A DNA stretch of 64,000 bases from Hymenobacter armeniacus. GTDB taxonomy: Bacteria; Bacteroidota; Bacteroidia; Cytophagales; Hymenobacteraceae. Of this stretch, positions 25,919 to 34,361 are shown in pieces; the first letter of the stretch is position 1, and each line of letters begins with the position of its first letter. The notes beneath the pieces were generated by a model, which did not search any database, was not told the origin of the DNA, and saw only the letters and a list, made by a program, of their open reading frames with translations. A program made the translations under genes and the position numbers. The stretch spans positions 310,001 to 374,000 of the forward strand of contig NZ_JACXAC010000001.1 of NCBI RefSeq assembly GCF_014699055.1, given 5' to 3'.

Positions 25919-26961
25919 TACAGCGAGTCCCAGGTGAGCGGAGTGCCCGGCTGGAGGGCGTGCGTGGCTTTGCGGCCCAGCACGGTTTCCCAGTGGCGGG
26001 GCCAGAGGCCGTCGCCGGGGCGGATGATTTTCAGGTTGTCGGTGGTGAAGGCCTCGCCCGCGGCAATGGGCTTGGCCACGTAGATGCTGCGCTTGTAGAG
26101 GCGGCTTTTCTCCTCCCCGGTCTGAATGCACAGCTGCACGGTGCCCAGCGCCTGGTGGGCGCGCTCGGTCTCAACGACCAAGGCTTTCAACTCGTGCGGC
26201 TCCAACGAAAACGCCGAGTCGACGCCGCCCTCGGCGCGGCTCAGGGTGAAGTGCTTTTCGATGACGCAGGCGCCCAGGGCCACGGCCGCCACGCTGGCGC
26301 CCACGCCCATGGTGTGGTCGCTCAGGCCAATGGGGCAGCCAAAGGTTTCGGCCAGCACGGGGATGGTGCGCAGGTTGGTGTTGGCGGGCGAGGCGGGGTA
26401 GGTGCTGGTGCATTTCAGCAGCACCAGCTCGCGGCAGCCCGCCTCGCGCAGCACCCGCACCGCGTCGTCGATTTCGGCCAGCGTGGCGGCGCCCGTGCTC
26501 ACGATGACGGGCTTGCCGGTGGCGGCCACCTTGCGCAGCAGCGGCCAGTGAGCGTTTTCGAAGGAGGCAATTTTGTAGGCCGGCACGTCCAGCGTTTCCA
26601 GAAAGTCCACCGCCGTCTCGTCAAACGGCGAGCTGAAAGCCAGCATGCCGTGCTGCCGGGCGCGGGCAAACAGCTCGGCGTGCCATTCCCAGGGCGTGTG
26701 GGCCTCCTCGTAGAGCTTGTACAGGTTTTTGCCTTCCCACAGCGACTGCCCTTCCTCGTCGATAGCGAAGCCGGTGTCCATGGTGATGGTGTCGGCGGTG
26801 TAGGTCTGCAGCTTGAGGGCGTCCACGCCGGCTTCGGCGGCGGCATCCACGAGGGCCAGGGCGCGCTCCAGGCTCTGGTTGTGGTTGCCCGACATTTCGG
26901 CGATGATGAAGGGCTTGTGGGCGGGGCCCACCGGCCGGCCGCCAATTGATATTTCGGTCAT
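25918..26961 (-). CDS. pseI: Pseudaminic acid synthase / N-acetylneuraminate synthase family (PseI/NeuB)
   Basis: This 347-residue protein is a full-length NeuB-family synthase. A TIM-barrel (about 15-265) has PFIIAEMSGNHNQSLERALAL, DALKLQTYTADTIT and IGLSDHTMG, and a C-terminal SAF (antifreeze-like) domain (about 285-345) has YKRSIYVAKPIAAGEAFT. It condenses phosphoenolpyruvate with a six-carbon amino sugar to make a nonulosonic acid. The overall wording is closer to PseI than NeuB, and pseB/pseC lie 18 kb away. It heads a minus-strand operon of five genes. Confidence 0.88.
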   Translation of the reverse strand: MTEISIGGRPVGPAHKPFIIAEMSGNHNQSLERALALVDAAAEAGVDALKLQTYTADTITMDTGFAIDEEGQSLWEGKNLYKLYEEAHTPWEWHAELFARARQHGMLAFSSPFDETAVDFLETLDVPAYKIASFENAHWPLLRKVAATGKPVIVSTGAATLAEIDDAVRVLREAGCRELVLLKCTSTYPASPANTNLRTIPVLAETFGCPIGLSDHTMGVGASVAAVALGACVIEKHFTLSRAEGGVDSAFSLEPHELKALVVETERAHQALGTVQLCIQTGEEKSRLYKRSIYVAKPIAAGEAFTTDNLKIIRPGDGLWPRHWETVLGRKATHALQPGTPLTWDSL

Positions 26962-26985
26962 TTCAGGACAAGTCAAATCGAGCCG

Positions 26986-26993
26986 TAAAGGTA
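26986..26993 (-). promoter_or_regulatory. Possible -7 promoter box for the pseI operon
   Basis: On the minus strand TACCTTTA matches TAnnTTTG at seven of eight positions, 24 bases before the pseI start. It lies back to back with a TACTTTCG box for the response regulator, making a short divergent promoter region in very GC-rich DNA. Confidence 0.35.
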
Positions 26994-27081
26994 GCGGCCG
27001 AAGGGAGCAAGCGCGGCGCCTGGGAAGGGCAGGGCCAGAGGTCGGCCCGGGCCCCGGCGGGGCGCGTTGCGGGCCGGTGCG

Positions 27082-27089
27082 TACTTTCG
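27082..27089 (+). promoter_or_regulatory. Possible -7 promoter box for the two-component system
   Basis: TACTTTCG matches TAnnTTTG at seven of eight positions and lies 35 bases before the regulator start. No -33 TTTG is seen at a good spacing, so this is tentative. Confidence 0.35.
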
Positions 27090-27124
27090 CCCCGCTTACG
27101 GGCGCATGCACCGCCTCTCCGGGT

Positions 27125-27799
27125 ATGAAAATTCTGCTGGTCGAAGATGAGCCCCAGGTGGCGTCCTTTATCAAAAAAGGGTTTGAGCACGAAGGCTACG
27201 AACTGACCGTGGGCTACGACGGCAGCACGGGCTGGTCGCTGTACCAGCAGCAGCCCTACGACCTGGTCATTCTCGACGTGAACCTGCCGCACCTCAACGG
27301 CGTGGAGCTGTGCCGGCTCATCCGGGCGGGGCGGCACCGCGTGCCGGTGCTCATGCTCACGGCCCTCGACAGCCTGGCCGACAAGGAAGCCGGCTTCGAG
27401 GCCGGGGCCGACGACTACCTCGCCAAGCCCTTCGCGTTCAGGGAGCTGCTGCTGCGCGCCCGGGCCCTCACCAAGCGCTACGCCGAAACCGGCGCCCCCC
27501 AGCTGCTGCGCCTGGCCGACCTGGAGCTGAACCTCGACTCGAAAATCGTGACCCGCGCCGGGCGCCGCATCGACCTCACCACCCGCGAGTATTCGTTGCT
27601 CGAGCACCTGCTGCTGAACCAGGGCCGCATCGTGTCGCGCGTCGACATTGCCGAGCGGGTGTGGGAAGTCGATTTTGACACCACGACCAACATCATCGAC
27701 GTGTACATCGGCTACCTGCGCAAAAAGATTGACAAAGGCTTCGAGCCCAAGCTCATTCATACCGTGGTAGGCATGGGCTATGTGATGCGGGAGCAATAA
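27125..27799 (+). CDS. OmpR-family response regulator
   Basis: This 224-residue regulator has a receiver domain (1-115) with phosphoacceptor Asp51 in DLVILDVNLP, the acidic pair near residues 8-9 (VEDEP) and Lys near 101 (LAKPF). It has a winged-helix DNA-binding domain (about 130-222: IDLTTREYSLLEHLLLNQGR, VDVYIGYLRKKID-like end). It resembles CusR/CopR-type regulators of efflux systems. The sensor kinase gene follows after 12 bases, and an efflux operon lies just downstream, with phased repeats before it. ATG 27125 starts right at the receiver motif. Confidence 0.9.
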   Translation: MKILLVEDEPQVASFIKKGFEHEGYELTVGYDGSTGWSLYQQQPYDLVILDVNLPHLNGVELCRLIRAGRHRVPVLMLTALDSLADKEAGFEAGADDYLAKPFAFRELLLRARALTKRYAETGAPQLLRLADLELNLDSKIVTRAGRRIDLTTREYSLLEHLLLNQGRIVSRVDIAERVWEVDFDTTTNIIDVYIGYLRKKIDKGFEPKLIHTVVGMGYVMREQ

Positions 27800-27811
27800 C
27801 CGGTTGAGCCC

Positions 27812-29191
27812 ATGTTGATTCGGAACAAGCTGATGCTGCGCTTTACCCTGCTCGTGCTCGGCATTCAGCTCAGCTTTTCCACGTTCATCTACCTGTTTCA
27901 CGCCAACGCCCGCACCCAGCGCTTTGCCCACCGCCTGGCCAACAGCGCCACGCTGGCGGGCCGCCTGCTGGTGCGCACCCACAAGCTCGAAAACGGCATG
28001 ATGGGCTCGCTTCGCCGCGACGACCTGCTCATCCTTTCCCGCGAACAAATCAGCATCTACGGCCCCGACAACACGCTACGCTACAGCAGCGACGACCACA
28101 TCGACCAGGCCACCAACCGCAAGCGCCTGCGCGGGCTGGGCCCCGGCCAGCAGCGCACCTACCCGGCCGAAGGCCACCGCGAAACCATCGGCTTGTCCTT
28201 TGCGCACCCGCCGCACGGCTACTACCGCATTTTTGTGTCGGCCGAAGACCGGGTGGGGTGGACGCAGCACCGGCAGCTGGGCTGGCTGCTGCTGCTCGGC
28301 AACCTCGGGGCCCTGGCGGTTACGGTGGTGGCCGGCTGGTTTTTTGCCGGCTCGGCCCTGCGACCCATTGCCCGCATCATCCGGCAGGCCCGGCGCATCT
28401 CGGCGGCCAGCCTGGGGCGGCGCCTGTCGGAGGGCAACGGCCGCGACGAGCTGGCCCAGCTGAGCCGCGTGATAAACACCATGCTGGCCGGGCTCGAGCA
28501 AGCTTTTGAGGTGCAGCGCAGCTTTCTTTCGCATGCTTCGCACGAGCTGCGCACCCCCATCACCACGCTAGCTGGCACGCTCGAAACCGCCCTGGAGTAC
28601 GACCGCACCCTGCCCGAAGCCCAGCAGAGCCTGGCCCAGGCCCTGAGCGCCGCCCGCCACCTCAGCGCCCTCACCAACGGCCTGCTCAACCTGGCCCGGG
28701 CCGATGGCGCCCTGCCGGCCTTCGCCCCCGTGCGCCTCGACGAGTGCCTCAACCAAGCCCTGGACTTTGCCCGCGCCAAGTACCCCGGCCGGGAGTGGCG
28801 GCTGTCCATCGGCGAGTTTCCGGCCGAAACCGAGGGCGACCTGTTCACGCTGCTGGGCAACGCCGAGCTGCTGACCACCGCCGTGCTGAATCTGCTCGAC
28901 AACGCCGGCAAATATTCCTCGGGGCCGGTGCGCACGGAGCTGGCCTACAGCGACGCGCACACCCTGCGCGTGCGCGTGCAGGACGCGGGCCCCGGCCTTT
29001 CGCCCGAGGAGCTGCAGAAAATTTACGAGCCCCTGTACCGCGCCACGGGCGCCATGGGCCGCCCCGGGTACGGCCTGGGCCTGCCTCTGACGCAGCGCGT
29101 GGTGCAGCGCCACGGCGGCCATCTCGACATCGCCTCGGCGCCGGGGCAGGGCACCACGGCCACCATGTGGCTGCCGGCCCTGCCGCTGTAG
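27812..29191 (+). CDS. Sensor histidine kinase (HAMP, HisKA, HATPase)
   Basis: This 459-residue inner-membrane kinase has a first membrane helix (about 8-30), a periplasmic sensor loop, a second helix (about 160-182) and a HAMP domain (RPIARIIRQARRISAASLGR). Next are the HisKA H-box FLSHASHELRTPITTL with His244 and ATP-binding boxes N (NLLDNAGKY), G1 (DAGPGLS) and G2 (GYGLGLPLTQ). It pairs with the regulator 12 bases upstream. The signal is unknown; the neighbouring exporters suggest an envelope or toxic-compound cue. Architecture resembles CusS-type kinases. Confidence 0.9.
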   Translation: MLIRNKLMLRFTLLVLGIQLSFSTFIYLFHANARTQRFAHRLANSATLAGRLLVRTHKLENGMMGSLRRDDLLILSREQISIYGPDNTLRYSSDDHIDQATNRKRLRGLGPGQQRTYPAEGHRETIGLSFAHPPHGYYRIFVSAEDRVGWTQHRQLGWLLLLGNLGALAVTVVAGWFFAGSALRPIARIIRQARRISAASLGRRLSEGNGRDELAQLSRVINTMLAGLEQAFEVQRSFLSHASHELRTPITTLAGTLETALEYDRTLPEAQQSLAQALSAARHLSALTNGLLNLARADGALPAFAPVRLDECLNQALDFARAKYPGREWRLSIGEFPAETEGDLFTLLGNAELLTTAVLNLLDNAGKYSSGPVRTELAYSDAHTLRVRVQDAGPGLSPEELQKIYEPLYRATGAMGRPGYGLGLPLTQRVVQRHGGHLDIASAPGQGTTATMWLPALPL

Positions 29192-29274
29192 CGGAGCCGT
29201 GGTAACGGATGCGGGGCCCGGAGCCGCCCGCACAAAGCAGGGGAGGCCGCAGCTAGCCGGCGCATGAGCGAGGC

Positions 29275-29306
29275 TCTCATGTTTTCTCATACGCTTCTCA
29301 TCTCAT
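29275..29306 (+). promoter_or_regulatory. Phased TCTCAT direct repeats before the HAE1 efflux operon
   Basis: Four perfect TCTCAT hexamers start at 29275, 29285, 29296 and 29301; the first three are one helical turn apart (10 and 11 bases). The array lies between the sensor kinase and the efflux genes. The same hexamer with 11-base spacing occurs before the second czcA (16211-16249). It is a good candidate binding site for the adjacent OmpR-type regulator. Confidence 0.5.
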
Positions 29307-29366
29307 TCTAATGCGGGGTCGGGTCCTTTGTGGCACGTTTCACCTGGCTTCGGCTGCCCGACCCTG

Positions 29367-29636
29367 ATGACCCGCTCAGATGCCCGCTCTCTTAATTTCC
29401 TGACGCTGCTGCTCGGCGGCGTGCTCGCCCTGTCGCTGGGGCTGAACGCGCTGCTGATGGCGGGCTGGATTGAGGCCTGGCCCGACGACGTCAGCGCCGA
29501 ACTGGCCGCCACCACCGCCGACCTGCACCAAACGCAGCGGCAGCTCGCCAGCTGCCAGCAGCACCAGCAGCAGCAAGACAGCCTGCTCACCCTCACCCGC
29601 CACCTCGCCCCCGGCCCGGCCCTGGTCACCCAGTAG
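29367..29636 (+). CDS. Small membrane protein of the efflux operon, unassigned
   Basis: This 89-residue protein has one hydrophobic segment (about residues 11-35: LTLLLGGVLALSLGLNALLMAGW) followed by a Gln/His-rich helical tail that could form a coiled coil. It starts just after the phased repeats and ends 16 bases before the adaptor gene, so it is probably the first gene of the pump operon. I recognise no family. It could be a small accessory subunit comparable in position, not in sequence, to small proteins found with RND pumps. Confidence 0.55.
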   Translation: MTRSDARSLNFLTLLLGGVLALSLGLNALLMAGWIEAWPDDVSAELAATTADLHQTQRQLASCQQHQQQQDSLLTLTRHLAPGPALVTQ

Positions 29637-29652
29637 CCGCCATTCTTTCACC

Positions 29653-30846
29653 ATGATTCCAAACCCCTTGCCTAAGTTGGCGCGCCGCGTCCCCATTGCT
29701 CCCAAAAGCCGGCTGCGCACCTGCCTGCTGGGCGGCGCCCTATTCACGGCCCTGGCCGCCGGCCTGAGCAGCTGCTCGGCCGACGGCAAAACGGCCGAGC
29801 AGTCCGCCGCGCCCGAGGTGCTGCCCGTGGTGGCCCTCAAAACCACTGAGCAGGAGCTGTTTCAGGACTACGTGGCCGATGTGCAGGCCGTGCGTAACGT
29901 GGAAGTGCGGGCCCAGGTAGCGGGCTTTCTGGAGGAGATTTTTGTGGACGAGGGGCGGCCCGTGAAGAAGGGCCAGCCGCTGTTCCGCCTCAACGCCAGC
30001 GCCCACCAGAACCGGCTGAGCCAGGCCCGGGCGGCGCTGGCCGGCGCGCAGGCCCAAGCCAGCGCCGCCCGGCTGGAACGCGAGCGGGTGCGCCTGCTGG
30101 TGCAGGAAAACATCATCGCCAAAACCGAATTGGCCCTGACCACTAGCAAGGTGAAGGACGCCGAAGCCCGCGTGGCCGAGGCCCGCGCCGGCGAGGCCGC
30201 CGCCCGCCTCAGCCTGGGCTACACGCTGGTGCGGGCGCCGTTTGATGGCATCATCGACCGGATTCCGCTCAAGCGGGGCAGCGTGGTGGAGGAAGGCACG
30301 CTCCTCACCACCGTATCGGATTTGCACGAGGTATACGCTTATTTCAACGTGGGCGAGGGCGAGTACCTGCAGTACGTGAAGGCCCGGGAGCGCCACCCCG
30401 ACCGCCACTCCGACTCGGTGCGCCTCACGCTGGCCGACGGCTCGGCTTACCCGCTGGCGGGCCGCATCGAAACCACCGAGAGCGAGTTCAACCCCAACAC
30501 GGGCTCGCTGGCCTTCCGGGCGCGGTTTGCGAACCCGCAGCGCATGCTCAAGCACGGCGCGTCGGGCCGCGTGCGGCTGACTACCACGCTGCCAGCGGCG
30601 CTGCTGCTGCCGCAGAAGTCGGTGTTCGAGATTCAGGACAAAAACTACGTGTACGTGGTGGACCAGCAGGGCGTGGTGCACATGCGCAACTTCCACCCCC
30701 AGGCCCGCACCGGCGATTTCTACGTGGTGAAGGACGGCCTGAAGCCCGGCGAGCGGGTGGTGTACGAAGGCGCCGCCAGCCTGAAGGACGGTCAGCGCAT
30801 CAGCCCGCGCCCGGTGACGCTGGACTCGCTGCTGGCGGCGCGGTAG
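29653..30846 (+). CDS. RND periplasmic adaptor lipoprotein (AcrA-like)
   Basis: This 397-residue membrane fusion protein has a signal peptide with lipobox LSSC (Cys about residue 41). It has a biotinyl-lipoyl half-motif (VRAQVAGFLEEIFVDEGRPV near 92), a coiled-coil hairpin (about 125-180) and a second half-motif (TLVRAPFDGIIDRIP near 195). It joins the HAE1 pump (30999) to the outer-membrane channel (34362). The N-terminus is longer than usual before the lipobox; ATG 29653 is the only sensible in-frame ATG. A palindrome separates it from the pump gene. Confidence 0.88.
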   Translation: MIPNPLPKLARRVPIAPKSRLRTCLLGGALFTALAAGLSSCSADGKTAEQSAAPEVLPVVALKTTEQELFQDYVADVQAVRNVEVRAQVAGFLEEIFVDEGRPVKKGQPLFRLNASAHQNRLSQARAALAGAQAQASAARLERERVRLLVQENIIAKTELALTTSKVKDAEARVAEARAGEAAARLSLGYTLVRAPFDGIIDRIPLKRGSVVEEGTLLTTVSDLHEVYAYFNVGEGEYLQYVKARERHPDRHSDSVRLTLADGSAYPLAGRIETTESEFNPNTGSLAFRARFANPQRMLKHGASGRVRLTTTLPAALLLPQKSVFEIQDKNYVYVVDQQGVVHMRNFHPQARTGDFYVVKDGLKPGERVVYEGAASLKDGQRISPRPVTLDSLLAAR

Positions 30847-30849
30847 GGA

Positions 30850-30940
30850 TGTAGCGCGGACTTTGTAGTCCGCGTCCCCGGCGGAAACCCGAACGATACC
30901 CTGACGGCGCGGGGACGCGGACTGCAAAGTCCGCGCTACA
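30850..30940. repeat. Inverted repeat, GCGCGGACT family
   Basis: The left arm TGTAGCGCGGACTTTGTAGT (from 30850) and right arm ending ACTGCAAAGTCCGCGCTACA (30940) are near-complementary over 30 bases. It lies between the adaptor and pump genes, inside the operon. A further half copy (CCGCGGACTGAAAGTCGGCG) is at 30970-30989, and related arms occur at 34217-34280. Confidence 0.8.
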
Positions 30941-30998
30941 GCGCACCGGACTCTTACACATTCATTTAGCCGCGGACTGAAAGTCGGCGCTACTGCCT

Positions 30999-33900
30999 AT
31001 GTTCAATATCTTCATTCGCCGGCCGATACTCTCGCTGGTTATTTCAGTGTTTCTGGTGCTGCTGGGCGGGCTGGCGCTGTTCACGCTGCCCATCACGCAG
31101 TTTCCGGACATTGTGCCGCCCTCGGTGACGGTGACGGCCAAGTATACCGGCGCCAACGCCGAAGTGTGCGCCAAAGCCGTGGCCACGCCGCTGGAACGCG
31201 CCATCAACGGGGTGCCGGGCATGACCTACATGAACTCGGTGAGCTCCAACAACGGCGTGACGCTCATCACCGTGTTTTTCAAGGTGGGCACCGACCCGGA
31301 CCTAGCCGCCGTGGGCGTGCAAAACCGCGTGACGACCATTCTGGACGAGCTGCCGGAGGAAGTCATCAAGGCCGGCGTGACTACGGAAAAGGAGGTAAAC
31401 TCCATGCTGCTCTACCTCAACGTGACGAGCGACGACAAGGCGGCGGGCGAGAAGTTCATCTACAACTTCGCCGATATCAACGTGTTGCAGGAGCTCAAGC
31501 GCATTGATGGCGTGGGCTTTGCCGAAATCATGGGCTCGCGCGAGTACTCGATGCGGGTGTGGCTCAAGCCCGACCGGATGGCGGCCTATGACGTGGGCAC
31601 CGATGAAGTGGTGGCGGCCATTCGGGCGCAGAACGTGGAGGCGGCGCCGGGCAAATCGGGCGAAAGCTCGGGGGCCGAGAAGGCGCAGGCCATGCAGTAC
31701 GTGCTGCGCTACACGGGCAAGTTTTTCGAGCCCGAGCAGTACCGCAACATCGTGGTGCGGGCCAACGCCGACGGCTCGGTGCTGCGCCTGCGCGAAGTGG
31801 CCGACGTGGAATTCGGCTCGCTCACTTACAGCATGGCCTCCAAAACCGACGGCCGGCCCTCGGCGGCCATCATGCTCAAGCAGCGGCCCGGCTCCAACGC
31901 GTCGGACGTTATTGCCAACGTGAAAAAGCGCATGGCGGAGCTACAGGAAACCAGTTTTCCGCCGGGTATGAAGTACAGCATCGCCTACGACGTGTCGCGC
32001 TTCCTCGATGCCTCCATTCACGAGGTGCTGCGGACGCTGGTGGAGGCATTTTTGCTAGTGTTCGTGATTGTGTACCTGTTTTTGCAGGACTGGCGCTCGA
32101 CGTTGATTCCGGCGCTGGCGGTGCCGGTGGCGCTGGTGGGCACGCTGGCCTTCATGCAGATGCTGGGCTTTTCGATTAACCTGCTCACGCTGTTTGCCTT
32201 AGTGCTGGCCATTGGCATTGTGGTCGATAACGCCATTGTGGTGGTGGAGGCCGTGCACGCCAAGATGCAGGAAAAACACCTGCCCGCCCGCGCCGCCACC
32301 TTCGAGGCCATGGGCGAAATCAGCTCCTCGCTCATTGCCATCACGCTGGTGATGTCGGCCGTGTTCATCCCGGTTTCCTTCATGGACGGGCCGGTGGGCG
32401 TGTTCTACCGGCAGTTTTCGCTCACGCTGGCCATTGCCATTGTCATTTCCGGCATCAACGCCGTGACCCTAACGCCAGCCTTGTGCGCGCTCATGCTCAA
32501 GCACACGCCGCTGGCGGAGGGCGAACAACCCAAGGGCTTGATGGGCCGGTTTTTTGCCGGCTTTAACAAGCGTTATGTCGCATTGGCGGGGCGCTACCAG
32601 GGCCTGCTGCGGGCCGTGGCCGGCCGGCGCCTAGTGACGCTGCTGGTGCTGGCAGGCTTCTGCGCGGCTACCTGGGGCGTGAACCGGATTCTGCCCTCGG
32701 GCTTTATTCCGACCGAAGACCAAGGCATGGTGTACGTGAACGTGACCACGCCCGCCGGCGCCACCGTGGAGCGCACCGAGGCCGTGCTCGACGAGGTGCA
32801 ACGCATTGCCAGCCAGCTCGGGCCGGTGGAGTCGGTGTCGACTTTGGCAGGCTATAGTCTGGTGAACGAAGTGGCCGGTTCGAGCTATGGCATGGGCATG
32901 ATTAACCTCAAGGCCTGGGACCAGCGCGAGCAGTCAGTGGCGCAGTTCATTGCTGAATTGGAGGAAAAAACCAAGAATATTGCCGACGCCGACATTCAGT
33001 TTCTGCCGCCGCCCACGGTGCCGGGCTTCGGCAACAGCAGCGGCTTCGAGCTGCGCTTGTTGGACAAGTCGGGCACCGGCGACCTGCAGAAAACGGCGGC
33101 CGTGTCGCAGACTTTTCTCACCGCTTTGCGGAAAGACCCGGCCATCGGCGGGGCCTTCACCTCCTTCGACCCCAACTTTCCGCAGTACCTCATTCACGTC
33201 GACCAGGACATGGCGGCCAAAAAGGGCGTGACCGTGGACGCGGCCATGAGCACGCTGCAAACACTGATGGGCAGCTACTACGCCTCGAACTTCATCCGCT
33301 TCGGGCAGATGTACAAGGTGATGGTGCAGGCCGGCCCCGAGTACCGCACGCGGCCCGACGACCTGCTGGCCCTGCACGTGAAAAACACCCGCGGCGAGAT
33401 GGTGCCCTTCTCCACCTTCATCAAGCTGGAGCGCGTGTTCGGCCCCGACCAGCTCACGCGCTACAACATGTACACCTCGGCCATGCTCAACGGCGACTCG
33501 GCTCCCGGCTTCTCGTCGGGCGACGCCATTACGGCCATCGAAAAGGTGGCCGCCAAAGAGCTGCCGCGCGGCTACGCCTACGAGTGGAGCGGCATGACGC
33601 GCGAGCAAATCCTGAGCGGCGACCAGGCCCTGTACGTGTTCGGCGTGGTGCTCATTTTCGTGTACCTGCTGCTGGCGGCGCAGTACGAAAGCCTGCTGCT
33701 GCCGCTGCCCGTGCTGCTGAGCCTGCCCACCGGCATCTTCGGCGCCTTTCTCAGCCTCAAGCTTTTGGGACTGGAAAACAATATCTACGCCCAGGTGGCG
33801 CTGGTGATGCTGGTGGGTTTGCTGGGCAAAAACGCCATCCTCATCATCGAGTTTGCCGAGCAGCGGCGCCGGGCCGGGGCCAGCGTACTTACCGCCGCCG

Positions 33901-34166
33901 TGGAGGGCGCCGTCTCCCGCCTGCGCCCCATCCTCATGACCTCCTTCGCCTTCATCGCCGGCCTGATTCCGCTGGTGGTGGCCAGCGGCGCCGGGGCCCT
34001 GGGCAACCGCTCCATCGGCACGGCGGCGGCGGGCGGTATGCTCATCGGCACGCTGTTCGGCATGGTGCTCATTCCCGGGCTGTACGTGCTGTTTGCCTCG
34101 TTTGAAAAGGTGAAGAATCTGGAAGAGAACGAGGTAGAGGAAGTGCGCGAGTTGGTGGCGCATTGA
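30999..34166 (+). CDS. RND multidrug-type efflux pump (HAE1 family, AcrB-like)
   Basis: This 1055-residue proton-driven pump has the RND layout: MFNIFIRRPILSLVISVFLV at the start, 12 membrane segments, and the HAE1-type ends (EQRRRAGASVLTAAVEGAVS). In TM4 the proton-relay motif reads GIVVDNAIVVVEAV: Asp410 is present, but the second acidic residue of the usual Asp-Asp pair is Asn411. It exports organic compounds together with the adaptor upstream and the channel downstream. The operon appears to be under the phased repeats at 29275. Confidence 0.92.
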   Translation: MFNIFIRRPILSLVISVFLVLLGGLALFTLPITQFPDIVPPSVTVTAKYTGANAEVCAKAVATPLERAINGVPGMTYMNSVSSNNGVTLITVFFKVGTDPDLAAVGVQNRVTTILDELPEEVIKAGVTTEKEVNSMLLYLNVTSDDKAAGEKFIYNFADINVLQELKRIDGVGFAEIMGSREYSMRVWLKPDRMAAYDVGTDEVVAAIRAQNVEAAPGKSGESSGAEKAQAMQYVLRYTGKFFEPEQYRNIVVRANADGSVLRLREVADVEFGSLTYSMASKTDGRPSAAIMLKQRPGSNASDVIANVKKRMAELQETSFPPGMKYSIAYDVSRFLDASIHEVLRTLVEAFLLVFVIVYLFLQDWRSTLIPALAVPVALVGTLAFMQMLGFSINLLTLFALVLAIGIVVDNAIVVVEAVHAKMQEKHLPARAATFEAMGEISSSLIAITLVMSAVFIPVSFMDGPVGVFYRQFSLTLAIAIVISGINAVTLTPALCALMLKHTPLAEGEQPKGLMGRFFAGFNKRYVALAGRYQGLLRAVAGRRLVTLLVLAGFCAATWGVNRILPSGFIPTEDQGMVYVNVTTPAGATVERTEAVLDEVQRIASQLGPVESVSTLAGYSLVNEVAGSSYGMGMINLKAWDQREQSVAQFIAELEEKTKNIADADIQFLPPPTVPGFGNSSGFELRLLDKSGTGDLQKTAAVSQTFLTALRKDPAIGGAFTSFDPNFPQYLIHVDQDMAAKKGVTVDAAMSTLQTLMGSYYASNFIRFGQMYKVMVQAGPEYRTRPDDLLALHVKNTRGEMVPFSTFIKLERVFGPDQLTRYNMYTSAMLNGDSAPGFSSGDAITAIEKVAAKELPRGYAYEWSGMTREQILSGDQALYVFGVVLIFVYLLLAAQYESLLLPLPVLLSLPTGIFGAFLSLKLLGLENNIYAQVALVMLVGLLGKNAILIIEFAEQRRRAGASVLTAAVEGAVSRLRPILMTSFAFIAGLIPLVVASGAGALGNRSIGTAAAGGMLIGTLFGMVLIPGLYVLFASFEKVKNLEENEVEEVRELVAH

Positions 34167-34341
34167 CGCCTCACCCCCGGCCCCTCTCCCCGGGGAGAGG
34201 GGAGCCAGCCGAATTGTAGCGCGGACTATCAGTTCGCGAATTGATTGACACATCACGCGCGGACTTTCAGTTCGCGCCGCGCCGCCCGCGCCGCCGTAGC
34301 TCCCCCTCTCCTTGAGGAGAGGGGGCCGGGGGGTGAGGCGC
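34167..34341. repeat. Nested palindromic repeats (CCTCACCCCC outer, GCGCGGACT inner)
   Basis: An outer pair, GCCTCACCCCCGGCCCCTCT (34167 on) and GGGCCGGGGGGTGAGGC (ending about 34341), encloses an inner pair of GCGCGGACT..TTCGCG arms (34217-34240 and 34256-34280). Each outer arm also holds its own CTCTCC/GGAGAG hairpin. The arrangement looks like one element inserted in another. It lies between the pump and the outer-membrane channel. Confidence 0.75.
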
Positions 34342-34361
34342 CACGCCAGAACGACCATCCC

